Below are positions 1-8,813 of a stretch of DNA of 34,008 nt, one piece after another. Origin of the DNA: Planctomycetaceae bacterium (GTDB taxonomy: Bacteria > Planctomycetota > Planctomycetia > Pirellulales > PALSA-1355). Both the position numbers and the translations under genes were made by a program. The stretch spans positions 1-34,008 of the forward strand of contig PLYM01000159.1 of assembly GCA_003153375.1 (NCBI GenBank), read 5' to 3'. The notes under the pieces were generated by a model. That model was not told the DNA's origin. It was given only the letters and a program-made list of their open reading frames with translations, and did not search any database. Every line of letters begins with the position of its first letter. The stretch's first letter is position 1.

Positions 1-75
1 GTCAAACGTTGGGGAAGTTGGGCTAACTCGTAACTCGCAACTCCCAAAGGAGGTTTGCCCAATTGGGGAAACTCA

Positions 76-170
76 GCAGTCCTAGTGAGGGTATTCACCT
101 GCGATGGCACAGCCGCAAATGTGCCAGTTCGCGACTGCGTTTTCGGGCGGGCAAAATTACCAGCCTGCCC
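76..170 (+). ncRNA. Candidate structured RNA or 5' leader element
   Basis: Read as plus-strand RNA, this stretch folds into nested helices. A closing helix GCAGTC/GACTGC (76-81 with 133-138) encloses a short hairpin GTGA/TCAC (85-88 with 95-98). It also encloses a longer arm, GCGA/TCGC (101-104 with 129-132) continued by TGGCAC/GTGCCA (105-110 with 121-126). Together these form a three-way junction. A separate 8-bp hairpin follows (145-152 with 163-170, one G-U pair, loop AAAATTACCA). I do not recognise a known riboswitch class. Pairing was found by eye, without energies or covariation, so this is a candidate only. Confidence 0.3.
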
Positions 171-261
171 CTTGTAAAACTGTTAGATTCTGGCAATTAT
201 GTCTTTGTTTGCAATCTGCCATTTGGACTACTCAGCACGCCCCGCAAGCCGGTTGAGGAGC

Positions 262-299
262 AAGGGCCCCCGTAAGCCAACCTGAGTTCGGGGGTCTTT
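262..299 (+). terminator. Hairpin upstream of the PEP-CTERM gene (terminator- or attenuator-like)
   Basis: AAGGGCCCCCG (262-272) pairs with CGGGGGTCTTT (289-299) with two G-U pairs. The loop can add AAC/GTT (279-281 with 286-288). It lies 37 bases before the ATG at 337. The 3' arm contains CTTT, but there is no long U-run, so it may be a leader attenuator, the terminator of an upstream transcript, or only a 5' UTR structure. Confidence 0.35.
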
Positions 300-336
300 A
301 GGAACCGGTTCAATCTTCCCCAGGAGAGAGACGCCA

Positions 337-1470
337 ATGTCGGCAAAGTATATTTCGCGCTCCCAGAGCGCATTCTCCGGCCGCGCGCTACCTATCTGCG
401 CAGCGTCTCTCGCCGTGATCGGCTTGATTGCATCGATGGATCCGGCTTATGCCGTTGGATTGCAATTCACCAACATTGATGCTGCCTCGAATAATCAAAG
501 CAAGATCGGCATCGTGGCCACCGCCACCTTTACGGGCGCCACCCTCACCGAGGGGCCGCAATTTGCGCCCGGGGGGCTCAATGGCAACGGCAGCGAAGTG
601 TCGCTCTATAAACAGACAGCCACCAACACGCCCAGCTACATGGGCGCCGACGTTCATCTGAATAGCATTGTGTTCCCCAGCACCTCGTTGTCCCAGGCCG
701 CCAACGCCTCGGGCACGTTCGGTAACCTGAATATCGCACCGGGCGTGGGCGGCGCGTCGGGCACGGCTCCGGCCGATTACGGCGTCGTCTTTACTTCGCC
801 GCAGAGCACGGTGATTCCCCCGATTGACTTAAGTTCTCTGGGAGTTTCCGGACTGGGAACGCTCAACCTCGGCACGTTGACCGGCATCAACATCAACATT
901 GCCTTGCGCAACTTCGCAGTGAATTTGCAAAGCAATCCCATTCCGACGACCGCGGCAAGCAATACATACCCGACGCACTTTGATTCGACACAAGTGAATA
1001 TCGGCGTCACCGGCAACGCCGATATCTCGGTCACGGCCACCCTGCAACAGACGAACCTGACCTCCTTTCTAGTGACCAATGCGGCGTTGCTTTTGTTGCA
1101 ATCGACGTTGGCCGGACAAGGCGTCTCGATCGTGCTTTCCAATCAAAACTTCATCAACGACACCGAACAAATTGGCATCGCTTTTCCCGCCGCATTGCCG
1201 GCCACGTTTTCCCCAAACGCCGATGCCTCGCAGGGCACGTTGGATCACGTGGGCTCGAATCTTCGCTTGACCATGCCGGTGGCGTTCAACGTCGCACCAA
1301 CGATTCCCGCAGGCCTGAGTTCGCTGGTTTCGGCCAATTTCGCCATGAGTGGCCAGCTCATCGGTCAGACGCCCTTCTTGACGATCCCCGAGCCCTCGTC
1401 GGTCGTGATGGCTTTGACGGGCCTGACGGGCATGTTGGGATTGGTTTGGCGTCGACGGCGCACGGCCTGA
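337..1470 (+). CDS. PEP-CTERM sorting domain surface protein
   Basis: A 377-residue secreted protein. The N-terminus has a hydrophobic export segment (about residues 17-39, ending near AYA). The C-terminus has the PEP-CTERM tripartite signal: PEP at 351-353, a hydrophobic helix and the basic tail RRRR near the end. In known systems this signal is processed by an exosortase, delivering the protein to the surface or exopolysaccharide matrix; no exosortase is present in this window. The body is rich in Thr, Ser, Asn, Ala and Gly with beta-strand-like patterns and resembles no enzyme I recognise. The start ATG has AGGAGA about 10 bases upstream. A foldable leader precedes it and a strong terminator follows. 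Confidence 0.85.
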   Translation: MSAKYISRSQSAFSGRALPICAASLAVIGLIASMDPAYAVGLQFTNIDAASNNQSKIGIVATATFTGATLTEGPQFAPGGLNGNGSEVSLYKQTATNTPSYMGADVHLNSIVFPSTSLSQAANASGTFGNLNIAPGVGGASGTAPADYGVVFTSPQSTVIPPIDLSSLGVSGLGTLNLGTLTGININIALRNFAVNLQSNPIPTTAASNTYPTHFDSTQVNIGVTGNADISVTATLQQTNLTSFLVTNAALLLLQSTLAGQGVSIVLSNQNFINDTEQIGIAFPAALPATFSPNADASQGTLDHVGSNLRLTMPVAFNVAPTIPAGLSSLVSANFAMSGQLIGQTPFLTIPEPSSVVMALTGLTGMLGLVWRRRRTA

Positions 1471-1515
1471 AACAAAGCAAGCCTGAGCCTTTAAATTAAT
1501 CGAACTGCCGTAATC

Positions 1516-1557
1516 AAGCGGGGGCGATCGTGGTTCATCACGGTCGCCCCCGCTTCT
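1516..1557. terminator. Strong bidirectional rho-independent terminator
   Basis: A long GC-rich inverted repeat pairs 1516-1532 with 1539-1555 (core GCGGGGGCGA with TCGCCCCCGC, one G-U pair) around loop GTTCAT. It is flanked by AA on the left and TTCTTT on the right. It lies between the convergent PEP-CTERM (+) and PilT-like (-) genes and probably stops transcription from both sides. Confidence 0.8.
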
Positions 1558-1621
1558 TTGTCCAGTCGATTCTCGGGCCGGCGCTGCGATTCCGAAACTA
1601 CGGTACCCATCGCCACGTTGT

Positions 1622-2956
1622 CTATCGGTAATTCACCATCACGTCCGACATCGTCTCGGGCGTGATCGCCCCTTCGTCAACCAGATTCTGCAGCGAGGTC
1701 TGCATCGAGATCATGCCGAATTTCTTGCCGGTCGTGATGACGTTGCGCAGAAAGAACGTCCCGCGATTGCGGATGATGTGCTTTGTCGCCTGGTTGACGA
1801 TCAGCACCTCGCAGGCCAACCGCTTGCCGCCATCGCGGGCCGGCACCAGTTCCTGATGGATCACGCCCACCAGCGTGTCTGCCAGGACGTAGCGAATGTG
1901 CCCCTCGTCCTCGGCCGGCGCGAAACTCAAAAGTCGTTCGATGATCTTGTCGATCGACATGATGTGCAGCGTCGAGAGTACGAGGCAGCCCGTTTCGGCG
2001 GCGGTGAGCGCGATCTTAATGGTCTCGAAGTCGCGCATTTCGCCGATCGAGATCACATCGGGATTTTGCCGCAGCGCGGCCCGCAGGCCAGAGTGAAAGT
2101 CTTTCGTATCGCGGCCGGCCTGCCGTTGGCGGACCAGGCCTTTCTTGTTGGTGTGCAAGTATTCGATCGGATCTTCGATCGTGATCACGTGCCGCGTATG
2201 GTAGGTGTTGATCTCATCGATGATCGCGGTCATCGTGGTCGTCTTGCCCTGGCTGGCGCTGCCGGTCAACAGCACGAGCCCCTTGGTCGACGACGCCAGC
2301 TCCTTGATCACCTCCGGCACTCGCAACTCCGAGAGCGTGCGCGGCCGCTGGGCCAAAATGCGGATGACCGTGCCGATGTCGCCGTCGAAATAGCCGACAT
2401 TGACGCGATAACGGCCATAGTCGTCGATGGCCATGAAGTCGTAGTCGAGCGCGGCGTGAAATTGCGTCTGTTGCGATTCACTGAGGAGTTCCAATGAAAG
2501 TCGCTCGCTCTGCTTCGACGTCAACGATTTCGGGGTCGCCGGCACCAGCTTGCGGGCGATGCGAAACAACACCGGCGCGCCGGGCGCCACGTGGATGTCG
2601 CTCACTCGGTGGGCGCGGCCGTGCTTGAGCACTTCGTGAATCGATAGCTCGTTGAGCGGCGTGGTGAGCATCGGAAGGCTGGGCATCGCGGTGGGTCGCT
2701 CGGGCGCTAGCGGCGACTCGTCGTCGAGGTCGACCACGGCCTGCGGCTGCACCACGCGCGGTCGGACCAGCGAGACCTGCGCGTTTGCAGGAGGCGCGGC
2801 GCTAGCGCGCGCCGTCGCCGCGGGCGGGGCCCCAGCCACCCCGGCAATCGTCACCAGGCCACGGCAATGGGTGCAATGCACCTGCTGGTCGGTCGACTGC
2901 GGTTCGACCTGGAAGGTGCCAGCGCAATGAGGGCAACGAAACAGCACCGGCGCCAT
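1622..2956 (-). CDS. PilT-like type IV pilus/secretion ATPase with N-terminal zinc ribbon
   Basis: A 444-residue protein of the PilT/PilU branch of secretion ATPases, hexamers that power pilus retraction. The N-terminus is a zinc ribbon (CPHC at 8-11, CTHC at 28-31), then a Pro/Ala-rich linker to about 95. The ATPase part has the Walker A stretch GSASQGKTT (232-240), the Asp box ITIEDPIEYL (258-267), the Walker B region with GEMRD (305-309) and a His box around STLHIMS (328-334). The C-terminus (FGMISMQTSLQNL onward) matches the PilT end. The P-loop is less Gly-rich than the usual GPTGSGKS, and the ribbon is an addition to the family core. No pilin or other pil gene is nearby. The ATG has GGAG five bases upstream. 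Confidence 0.88.
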   Translation of the reverse strand: MAPVLFRCPHCAGTFQVEPQSTDQQVHCTHCRGLVTIAGVAGAPPAATARASAAPPANAQVSLVRPRVVQPQAVVDLDDESPLAPERPTAMPSLPMLTTPLNELSIHEVLKHGRAHRVSDIHVAPGAPVLFRIARKLVPATPKSLTSKQSERLSLELLSESQQTQFHAALDYDFMAIDDYGRYRVNVGYFDGDIGTVIRILAQRPRTLSELRVPEVIKELASSTKGLVLLTGSASQGKTTTMTAIIDEINTYHTRHVITIEDPIEYLHTNKKGLVRQRQAGRDTKDFHSGLRAALRQNPDVISIGEMRDFETIKIALTAAETGCLVLSTLHIMSIDKIIERLLSFAPAEDEGHIRYVLADTLVGVIHQELVPARDGGKRLACEVLIVNQATKHIIRNRGTFFLRNVITTGKKFGMISMQTSLQNLVDEGAITPETMSDVMVNYR

Positions 2957-2969
2957 GAAATCTCCGTCT

Positions 2970-2988
2970 CCCGGCCCGCGCGGCCGGG
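2970..2988 (-). promoter_or_regulatory. GC hairpin in the leader of the PilT-like gene
   Basis: CCCGGCC (2970-2976) and GGCCGGG (2982-2988) form a perfect 7-bp stem with loop CGCGC. It sits just upstream of the ribosome binding site and start codon at 2956. It could affect translation of the PilT-like gene, but no further evidence supports regulation. Confidence 0.3.
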
Positions 2989-3184
2989 TTTCAAGGTCTC
3001 ATCAAAATCGATAGGAATCGCCCGCCACGTTCGCAATCCGCCGTGAACCCATCGCTCGAGCACGAGCTCTAATAGCTTTTCAGCGGTGCAAGTTTCAGTG
3101 TAAGGACGCGGACAACTGCCGAGCAAGAGTGCCTTGCGACCTGCGAGTCACTTCCCGGCGATTAACGCAAGTCGCTGAGACGCC

Positions 3185-3213
3185 TTGAATTGTCGCGGGC
3201 CAACTCTTATAAA
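3185..3213 (+). promoter_or_regulatory. Sigma-70-type promoter of tRNA-Leu
   Basis: TTGAAT (-35, 3185-3190) and TATAAA (-10, 3208-3213) are separated by exactly 17 bases. The predicted start is a few bases before the first tRNA base at 3224. Position and spacing fit a housekeeping promoter well. Confidence 0.75.
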
Positions 3214-3223
3214 GTCTTGCAGA

Positions 3224-3307
3224 GCCGAAGTGGCGGAATTGGCAGACGCGCTAGCCTCAGGAGCTAGTCCGGGTAACCGGGTGCAGGTTCAAGTCCTGTC
3301 TTCGGCA
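3224..3307 (+). tRNA. tRNA-Leu (anticodon CAG)
   Basis: A complete class II tRNA of 84 bases. The acceptor stem GCCGAAG/CTTCGGC is perfect, with discriminator A at 3307. The anticodon stem CTAGC/GCTAG encloses loop CTCAGGA, giving anticodon CAG (3258-3260), which reads CUG. A long variable arm (CCGG-GTAA-CCGG) and a T-arm with TTCAAGT confirm leucine. The 3' CCA is not encoded (ACTT follows), so it must be added by the CCA transferase. A promoter lies directly upstream and a terminator hairpin about 130 bases downstream. Confidence 0.97.
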
Positions 3308-3435
3308 CTTATTACGTGGCAAGGGGTTAGATTACGAGCCAGCGCGGTTCGCGGCGATTCTTTGCCGGTGGTCCGCAGGTGCTTCGATCGGTGGGCGTTT
3401 GATCGGCAAGGCTCGATTCCGCGCCTGTTTTGTCG

Positions 3436-3457
3436 GCGCTCACCGGTGGGCGCTTTT
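3436..3457 (+). terminator. Probable terminator after tRNA-Leu
   Basis: The inverted repeat GCGCTC-ACCGGT-GGGCGC (3436-3453, one G-U pair; the loop is itself self-complementary) is followed directly by TTTT. It fits the end of the tRNA transcript. The U-run is short, so confidence is moderate. The bases from here to 3520 show nothing else. Confidence 0.5.
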
Positions 3458-3537
3458 CGGGCTGCCCCCGGCAAACCCGCTAACTGCCGCGGGCTCATGG
3501 CTTTTTCAGAAGATTCGAATTGAAAGGAATGTTCAGT

Positions 3538-3711
3538 ATGGGTGCGAATCGCTCGGGCACCAATTTGCGGCTGAAACGCAAACGGCACAAGAAGAACGTC
3601 GAGACGTATTTCGCTGCCCTCGAGAAGCGAGAACAAGCGGCCACGGCCAAGAAGCCGGCCAAGCCCAAGGCCGCCAAACCGGCCAAACCCAAGGCAAAGG
3701 CCGCCGAGTGA
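3538..3711 (+). CDS. Small Lys/Ala/Pro-rich basic protein, unknown
   Basis: A 57-residue, strongly basic protein. The first half has a dense cluster of Arg and Lys (LRLKRKRHKKN, about residues 9-19) followed by a short predicted helix. The second half is a low-complexity tail of repeated AKPxK units (about 36-55), resembling histone H1-like tails. This suggests nucleic-acid or ribosome binding, but I cannot assign a family. ATG 3538 is chosen because AAAGGA (3523-3528) lies nine bases upstream; an in-frame ATG at 3529 and TTG at 3520 overlap or precede that site. It sits alone between the tRNA and the TIM-barrel gene. Confidence 0.65.
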   Translation: MGANRSGTNLRLKRKRHKKNVETYFAALEKREQAATAKKPAKPKAAKPAKPKAKAAE

Positions 3712-3784
3712 ACGGCTGAAAAGCGCTGCGATCGTGGCGCTGCGTTCGTGGTGGTGAAACCCTGGCGGTCAGGAGCGCACTGAC

Positions 3785-4819
3785 ATGTTCCCAGACGAGC
3801 GTTCGTGGGCCGAACAGCGCTGCACCCGCCGCACCGCGCTCGGTGCAGCCTTGGCCGCCACTGCCGCCTCGCAGGTTCTCGGCCACGGTGAAGTCTTGGC
3901 TGCCGACGCAGCCGCGGCGGCCCCCCGGATCGACATGAAAAAGTCGATCAATCTCTGGGCCTTTCCCTATCCGGACCAGATGTCGCTCAAGCAGTGCCTG
4001 CAACTGGCCAAGGACGCCGGTTTCGACGGCATCGAGCTGAACTACGACCTCGAGAACGACCTTTCGCCCAAGCATGGCACGGCCGACTACCAAGCAATCC
4101 GGAAACAGGCCGATTCCATCGGCATCGCGATCAGCGGCGTTTGCTCGTTTCTGTTCTGGCCCTATCCGATGACCAGCAACGCCCCCGAGAAGCGGGCTCG
4201 ATCGCTCGAGTTGGGAAGCAAAATGATCCAGGCCGCGCACGACCTGGGCACCGACAATCTGCTGGTCGTTCCAGGCGCCGTTCATATTCCCTGGCGAACG
4301 GATTACGAGCCCGTGGCCAACGACGTCTGCGATCGCCGCGCCCGCGAGGCCGTCGGCAAATTGCTGCCGCAGGCCGAGAAGCTGGGCGTGAACCTGAACA
4401 TCGAAAATATTTTCTTCAACGGCTACCTGCTCAGCCCACGCGACATGATCGAGTTCGTCGACAGCTTCAAAAGCCCCCGGCTGCACGTCCATTTCGACAC
4501 GGGGAACATCATGATGTTCCAGTTTCCCGAGCACTGGATCAAAATCCTCGGGCCGCGGATTCAGAACGTTCACTTCAAGGAGTTCTCCAAGAAAGGGACC
4601 GACTACTCGTTGGAGTCCTTCCGCCCGTTGCTCGACGGTAGCACGAACTGGCCGGCCGTGATCACCGCGCTCGATGATGTGGGATATCGTGGTTACGTGA
4701 CATTCGAGTATTTCCATCCTTGGAACCACTATCCCGAAGCGCTCGTCTATCAGACCTCCGATTCGCTCGATCGCATGCTCCGCCGGCCCGGGCGGCTGTC
4801 GGCCCAAAAAGTCGGCTAA
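3785..4819 (+). CDS. Exported sugar phosphate isomerase/epimerase-like TIM barrel
   Basis: A 344-residue member of the xylose-isomerase-like TIM-barrel superfamily (AP_endonuc_2 fold), which isomerises or epimerises sugars or related compounds using divalent metal. The N-terminus is Tat-like (CTRRTALGAALAATAAS, ending near LAADA), so the enzyme is probably exported folded. The expected metal ligands are visible at strand ends: E207 (NIENIF), D238 (HFDTGN), H263 (NVHFKEF) and E308 (TFEYF). The start ATG has AGGAG nine bases upstream. It is the first gene of a seven-gene plus-strand run that also holds an enolase-superfamily enzyme and an MFS carrier, which supports a catabolic role. The substrate is unknown. 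Confidence 0.85.
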   Translation: MFPDERSWAEQRCTRRTALGAALAATAASQVLGHGEVLAADAAAAAPRIDMKKSINLWAFPYPDQMSLKQCLQLAKDAGFDGIELNYDLENDLSPKHGTADYQAIRKQADSIGIAISGVCSFLFWPYPMTSNAPEKRARSLELGSKMIQAAHDLGTDNLLVVPGAVHIPWRTDYEPVANDVCDRRAREAVGKLLPQAEKLGVNLNIENIFFNGYLLSPRDMIEFVDSFKSPRLHVHFDTGNIMMFQFPEHWIKILGPRIQNVHFKEFSKKGTDYSLESFRPLLDGSTNWPAVITALDDVGYRGYVTFEYFHPWNHYPEALVYQTSDSLDRMLRRPGRLSAQKVG

Positions 4820-4892
4820 TGCACGTTGCATCAAGCCTTGTTCGGCACGGCAGCCCCCGAACGCGACGCAACCCAATCTGTCGAGGCAACCC

Positions 4893-5576
4893 GTGGCACA
4901 CTGGCAAAATCGCGACGAGCCGGCCTGGCAAACCTTCCAGTTCAATCAGCCTTATGCCAAGGGCCTGAAGCGACTCAAGGAGGAGGTGCTGGCCAAGACC
5001 GACTTCGACCCGGCCACGCTCTGGCAATGGGGCACGATGCAGGCCATGGCCGTGATCGAGCTGCTCAAGACCTTCGAGCGGCTCTTCGGTCGACCGGGCC
5101 AGGAGGCAGCCCTCGAGGCTTTGCACCGCGTGGGCCTGGATGTCGGGCGACAGATACTCGCTGGCACGCAGAAGCCCGAAGGCATGAGCGAAGCCGAGTT
5201 CCTCAGCTTCTATGCCACGGTGATCAATCGCATCGCTTATGCTTCGCTCGAGGCCCCGAGAATCGACGGCCCGGACCAGGTGAGCTTCGACATTCTGTGG
5301 TGCCCCCATCAGGACCACTACCAGGCGTTCGATTGTCGCGTGCAGCGCTACTTCGTCGAAGGCATGATCGACGCCATGCGCGAGTTCGGCGACGAGCATG
5401 GGTTCGACGTCCGCTTCGACAGCACCATTCCCGCTGGCGCCCCCACCTGCCATTTCACGATCTGGCGCAGCTCAGCCACGGAAAACACCGATTGGCAGCG
5501 CTATACGAACTCAATCGAACGAAAGGCGCTCGAAATCGCCCAGCGCCCGCCGATTTCGGGCGAAACGAGCACGTAG
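4893..5576 (+). CDS. ATC hydrolase-like protein (L-2-amino-thiazoline-4-carboxylate hydrolase family)
   Basis: A 227-residue cytoplasmic protein without signal peptide or membrane segment. The C-terminal half has the layout I recall for the ATC_hydrolase family: a CP motif (WCPHQDHY, around 137-144), a further Cys in AFDCRV, a helix, then the terminal pattern IPAGAPTCHFTIW with a conserved Cys before the last strand. Characterised members open the thiazoline ring of ATC in L-cysteine synthesis, but most members are uncharacterised, so the reaction should not be transferred with confidence. The GTG start is supported by GAGG six bases upstream (4883-4886). It lies 73 bases after the TIM-barrel gene and 158 before the cytochrome protein. 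Confidence 0.65.
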   Translation: MAHWQNRDEPAWQTFQFNQPYAKGLKRLKEEVLAKTDFDPATLWQWGTMQAMAVIELLKTFERLFGRPGQEAALEALHRVGLDVGRQILAGTQKPEGMSEAEFLSFYATVINRIAYASLEAPRIDGPDQVSFDILWCPHQDHYQAFDCRVQRYFVEGMIDAMREFGDEHGFDVRFDSTIPAGAPTCHFTIWRSSATENTDWQRYTNSIERKALEIAQRPPISGETST

Positions 5577-5734
5577 CGTGCCGCGGACAGACGGCTTCGA
5601 CTGCTGGACGGCCTGTGGTTTCTGGACACGGGGCCGTCGCGGCAAATATGATGAACCTCTGGCGAGCGATCGGGGCGCGCGGCCCATTCCTTGCCAAGCC
5701 GCCCGCCCACCGAATTCCTGTCAGCTACGCAGCC

Positions 5735-8700
5735 ATGAGACCCTCTCTCAGACCCCTGATCGGGTGTTTCACATTCGCCTGTCTGGCGATTCGTGGCCTG
5801 GCCCTCCCCGTCTTGGCAGCCGAGCCGGTAGGCGAAACGATCGACTACAACCGCGACATTCGTCCGATCCTGTCGAACAATTGTTATCAGTGCCACGGTC
5901 CGGATGACAAAGAGCGTCATGCCGGTCTGCGATTCGACCTTGCCGACGCCGCCATCCGCCCGGCCGACTCGGGAAAGGCGGCCATCGTGCCGGGCCAGCC
6001 CGAGAAAAGCGAGTTGGTGCGGCGGATTCTGTCGACCGACGAGACGGAGCGAATGCCGCCGCCCGACAGCAACAAGAAACTGAACGACGAGCAAAAACGC
6101 CTGCTCGAGCGGTGGGTGGCCGCCGGCGCGGCCATGCCCACCCATTGGTCACTCGTGGCCCCGGTGCGGCCAGAGCTGCCGGTCGTGGTCGATCACTCCT
6201 GGGCTCGCAACGAGATCGACCTCTTCATTCAACAACGGCTTGAGCGCGAAGGCCTGACGCCTTCGCCCGAGGCCGACCGGCTTACGCTCGTGCGGCGTGT
6301 GTATCTCGATTTGATCGGCTTGCCGCCCACGCCCCAGGAGGCCGACGATTTCGCGGCCGATCCGCGACCCGAAGCTTACGCCGAGCTCGTCAATCGACTG
6401 CTCGATTCGCCCCATTACGGTGAGCGTTGGGCCCGACGCTGGCTCGATTTGGCGCGGTACTCCGACACGAACGGCTATGAAAAGGATCGAGCCCGCTCGG
6501 TCTGGCCCTATCGCGATTGGGTAATTCGCGCCTTGAACGCCGACATGCCGTTCGACCGCTTTACGATAGAGCAGCTGGCCGGCGACCTGGTTGACGACGC
6601 GAACGTCGACAGCCGCACGGCGACCGGCTTTCACCGCAACACCATGCTCAACGAAGAAGGAGGCATCGACGTTGAGGAATTTCGCTTCTATTCGATCGTC
6701 GACCGCACCAACACAACCGGCGCGGTATGGCTCGGCCTGACCATTGGCTGCGCCCAGTGCCACAACCACAAGTTCGACCCGATCACGCAGCGTGAGTATT
6801 ACCAGTTGTTCGCCTTTCTGAACAACGCCGACGAGCCGCAATTGGCGATCCCGCGGCCCGAGATCAGCGTCAAGCACGCGGCCATTGTGACTCAAATCGA
6901 TGCGCTCGTCGATGCCCGCCGGGCGCAGCTCGACGAGGAAAAGTTCACGCGCTGGGCTCGCCAGTCGGGCAAGACGGCCCAAAGCTGGACGAGCGTCAGG
7001 CCGTCGGCTCTCAAGTCGTCGAATCATGCCACACTCACCGTCCTCACCGATAACTCGGTACTGGCGAGCGGTGACCTGCCGAACCAGGATACGTACACCG
7101 TTGACCTGATTGTCGACCTGCCGCGCGTCACCGCCATCCGCCTGGAAGTCCTGCCGGACGAATCGCTGCCCGAGGGCGGCCCCGGCCGGGCGCCGTTGTA
7201 TTCCGAAGGCGATTTCATGCTCGGCGAGTTCAGCGCCAGCACGATCTGCGCAGGCGAAACGGCAACGCCGTTGCCACTGACCAACGCCACGCACAGTTAC
7301 GCCGCCGAGAAAACATCGGCGGCGGCCACGATCGACGACGATCTCGACACCGGCTGGTCGATCAAGGGCCGCGCGGGCGAGGCCCACCAGGCCGTGTTCC
7401 CGTTGGCCAAACCGCTCGAGGCCGCCCAGAGAACCCGATTGCGCGTGACGCTCGACCACCGCTTCATCCACAACATGATCATCGGCCGCTTTCGACTGTC
7501 GCTCTCCGACGCGGCCACGCCGGTCGCCTCGCCGTTGCCGGCCGAAGTCGAGGCCATTCTGACCGTCGAACCGACACAGCGCACGGCTGAGCAACAAGCG
7601 ACGCTCAAAGACCACTATCTGACCATCGCGCCCGAGCTGGCCGAGCAGAACAAGCAGATCGCCGAGTTGCGTAAGACCCTGCCCAAGCAGCCGACAACGC
7701 TGGTGCTGGCCGAACGCGACGCGGCCCACGCGCGGACCACGCATCGGGCGCATCGCGGCGAGTTTCTTAGTCCGCGCGAGCCCGTTGAGCCGGGCGTGCC
7801 GCAGGTGTTACCGGGACTGCCGGGGGTCGCGAATTCAAACCGGCTGGCGCTGGCGCGTTGGTTGGTCAGCCCGCAAAATCCGCTGGTGGCTCGCGTGACG
7901 ATGAATCGGCATTGGCAGCATCTGTTTGGCCGCGGCCTGGTGCGCACCAGTGAAGACTTTGGTCTGCGTGGTGAACCGCCGTCGCATCCCGAGTTGCTCG
8001 ACTATCTGGCCACCGAGTTTGTCGCCCGCGGCTGGTCGCTGAAGCAAATGCACCGGCTGATGGTCACTAGCGCCACCTACCGGCAAGCGTCGCTGGTGCG
8101 CACGCCCCTCGGCGAGCGCGACCCACAGAACGTGCTGCTGGCTCGCGGTCCACGGTTTCGCATCGAAGCCGAGACCGTGCGCGACGTGGCCCTGTCGGCG
8201 TCGGGACTCCTAAGTTCAACCGTCGGCGGCCCCAGCGTGTTTCCACCGCAACCGGCCGGTGTGAACGATTTGGCCTGGGGCTCGGCGGCCTGGCCAACCA
8301 GCCAAGGACCCGATCGTTTCCGGCGCGGCCTTTATACCTACCTGAAACGTACGAGCCCTTACGCGGCTTTCACGACGTTCGATGCTCCCAGCGGCGAGAA
8401 TTGCGCCGTGCGTCGCGAACGGTCGAATACTCCACTGCAAGCCTTGACGCTGTTGAACGACACGGTCTTTGTCGAAGCGGCCCAGGCCCTCGCTCGGCGC
8501 GTGGTCCAATCGGATTCCAGCGATCCCACCGGCCGCGTACGTCAAATTTTCCGCTGGTGCCTAACGCGCAACCCCGGCGATGACGAGGTGCGCGACCTGA
8601 CACAGTTTTACGAGGACCGGCGCACTCAATGCCAGCAAAACCCCGTGGATGCCAAGGCGATCGCAGGCGAGGGGGCCGATCCCGAGCGATTGACCGAACT

Positions 8701-8764
8701 GGCCGCTTGGACCTTAGTCGGCCGAACAATCTTGAACCTCGATGAGTTCGTCACTAAAGAATGA
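5735..8764 (+). CDS. PSCyt1/DUF1549/DUF1553 exported cytochrome-type protein
   Basis: A 1009-residue planctomycete-specific protein of unproven function. In order: a signal peptide (1-29); a PSCyt1 cytochrome-like domain with heme motif CYQCH (50-54) and the usual MPPPDS segment near 110; DUF1549/PSCyt2 (about 165-375) with a second CxxCH, CAQCH (339-343); a beta-rich middle domain (about 430-595); and DUF1553/PSD1 (about 700-985). The two CxxCH motifs suggest up to two covalent hemes outside the cytoplasm. The frame stays open far upstream, to 4826, overlapping the ATC-hydrolase-like gene. ATG 5735 is chosen because it gives a clean signal peptide; MM at 5648 and 5651 is the alternative. The DUF1501 partner follows after 49 bases, the typical arrangement. 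Confidence 0.92.
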   Translation: MRPSLRPLIGCFTFACLAIRGLALPVLAAEPVGETIDYNRDIRPILSNNCYQCHGPDDKERHAGLRFDLADAAIRPADSGKAAIVPGQPEKSELVRRILSTDETERMPPPDSNKKLNDEQKRLLERWVAAGAAMPTHWSLVAPVRPELPVVVDHSWARNEIDLFIQQRLEREGLTPSPEADRLTLVRRVYLDLIGLPPTPQEADDFAADPRPEAYAELVNRLLDSPHYGERWARRWLDLARYSDTNGYEKDRARSVWPYRDWVIRALNADMPFDRFTIEQLAGDLVDDANVDSRTATGFHRNTMLNEEGGIDVEEFRFYSIVDRTNTTGAVWLGLTIGCAQCHNHKFDPITQREYYQLFAFLNNADEPQLAIPRPEISVKHAAIVTQIDALVDARRAQLDEEKFTRWARQSGKTAQSWTSVRPSALKSSNHATLTVLTDNSVLASGDLPNQDTYTVDLIVDLPRVTAIRLEVLPDESLPEGGPGRAPLYSEGDFMLGEFSASTICAGETATPLPLTNATHSYAAEKTSAAATIDDDLDTGWSIKGRAGEAHQAVFPLAKPLEAAQRTRLRVTLDHRFIHNMIIGRFRLSLSDAATPVASPLPAEVEAILTVEPTQRTAEQQATLKDHYLTIAPELAEQNKQIAELRKTLPKQPTTLVLAERDAAHARTTHRAHRGEFLSPREPVEPGVPQVLPGLPGVANSNRLALARWLVSPQNPLVARVTMNRHWQHLFGRGLVRTSEDFGLRGEPPSHPELLDYLATEFVARGWSLKQMHRLMVTSATYRQASLVRTPLGERDPQNVLLARGPRFRIEAETVRDVALSASGLLSSTVGGPSVFPPQPAGVNDLAWGSAAWPTSQGPDRFRRGLYTYLKRTSPYAAFTTFDAPSGENCAVRRERSNTPLQALTLLNDTVFVEAAQALARRVVQSDSSDPTGRVRQIFRWCLTRNPGDDEVRDLTQFYEDRRTQCQQNPVDAKAIAGEGADPERLTELAAWTLVGRTILNLDEFVTKE

Positions 8765-8813
8765 AACGACTCCGCGCCAATGCCGAACTGGCCATCCAGA
8801 CCCCGGTGATCCG

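Larger units (their letters stand above)
1..336. other. Non-coding region upstream of the PEP-CTERM gene
   Basis: I see no convincing gene here. A 70-codon open frame (63-275) starts with TTG, lacks a ribosome binding site and has no recognisable protein. The stretch begins with a small tandem 7-mer (TAACTCG twice at 24-37, then CAACTCC at 38-44). It then carries the foldable element at 76-170, a locally AT-rich part at about 171-235 and a hairpin at 262-299, and ends in the ribosome binding site of the PEP-CTERM gene (AGGAGA near 322-327). Confidence 0.6.

Noticed and set aside
63-275. A 70-codon open frame before the PEP-CTERM gene
   Set aside because: TTG start without ribosome binding site, no recognisable protein, and it runs through a stretch that folds well as RNA.
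4826-5734. Upstream extension of the cytochrome-type protein frame
   Set aside because: It overlaps the ATC-hydrolase-like gene, looks like an out-of-frame shadow (Arg/Ala-rich), and would bury the signal peptide.
6149-7753. Long minus-strand open frame opposite the DUF1549/DUF1553 gene
   Set aside because: Composition (Arg, Gly, Val, Asp-rich) is what the codon use of a GC-rich plus-strand gene gives on the other strand; no domain is visible. The same holds for 3533-4945, 13601-14779 and 18186-19448 on the minus strand and 21399-22475 and 24941-25879 on the plus strand.
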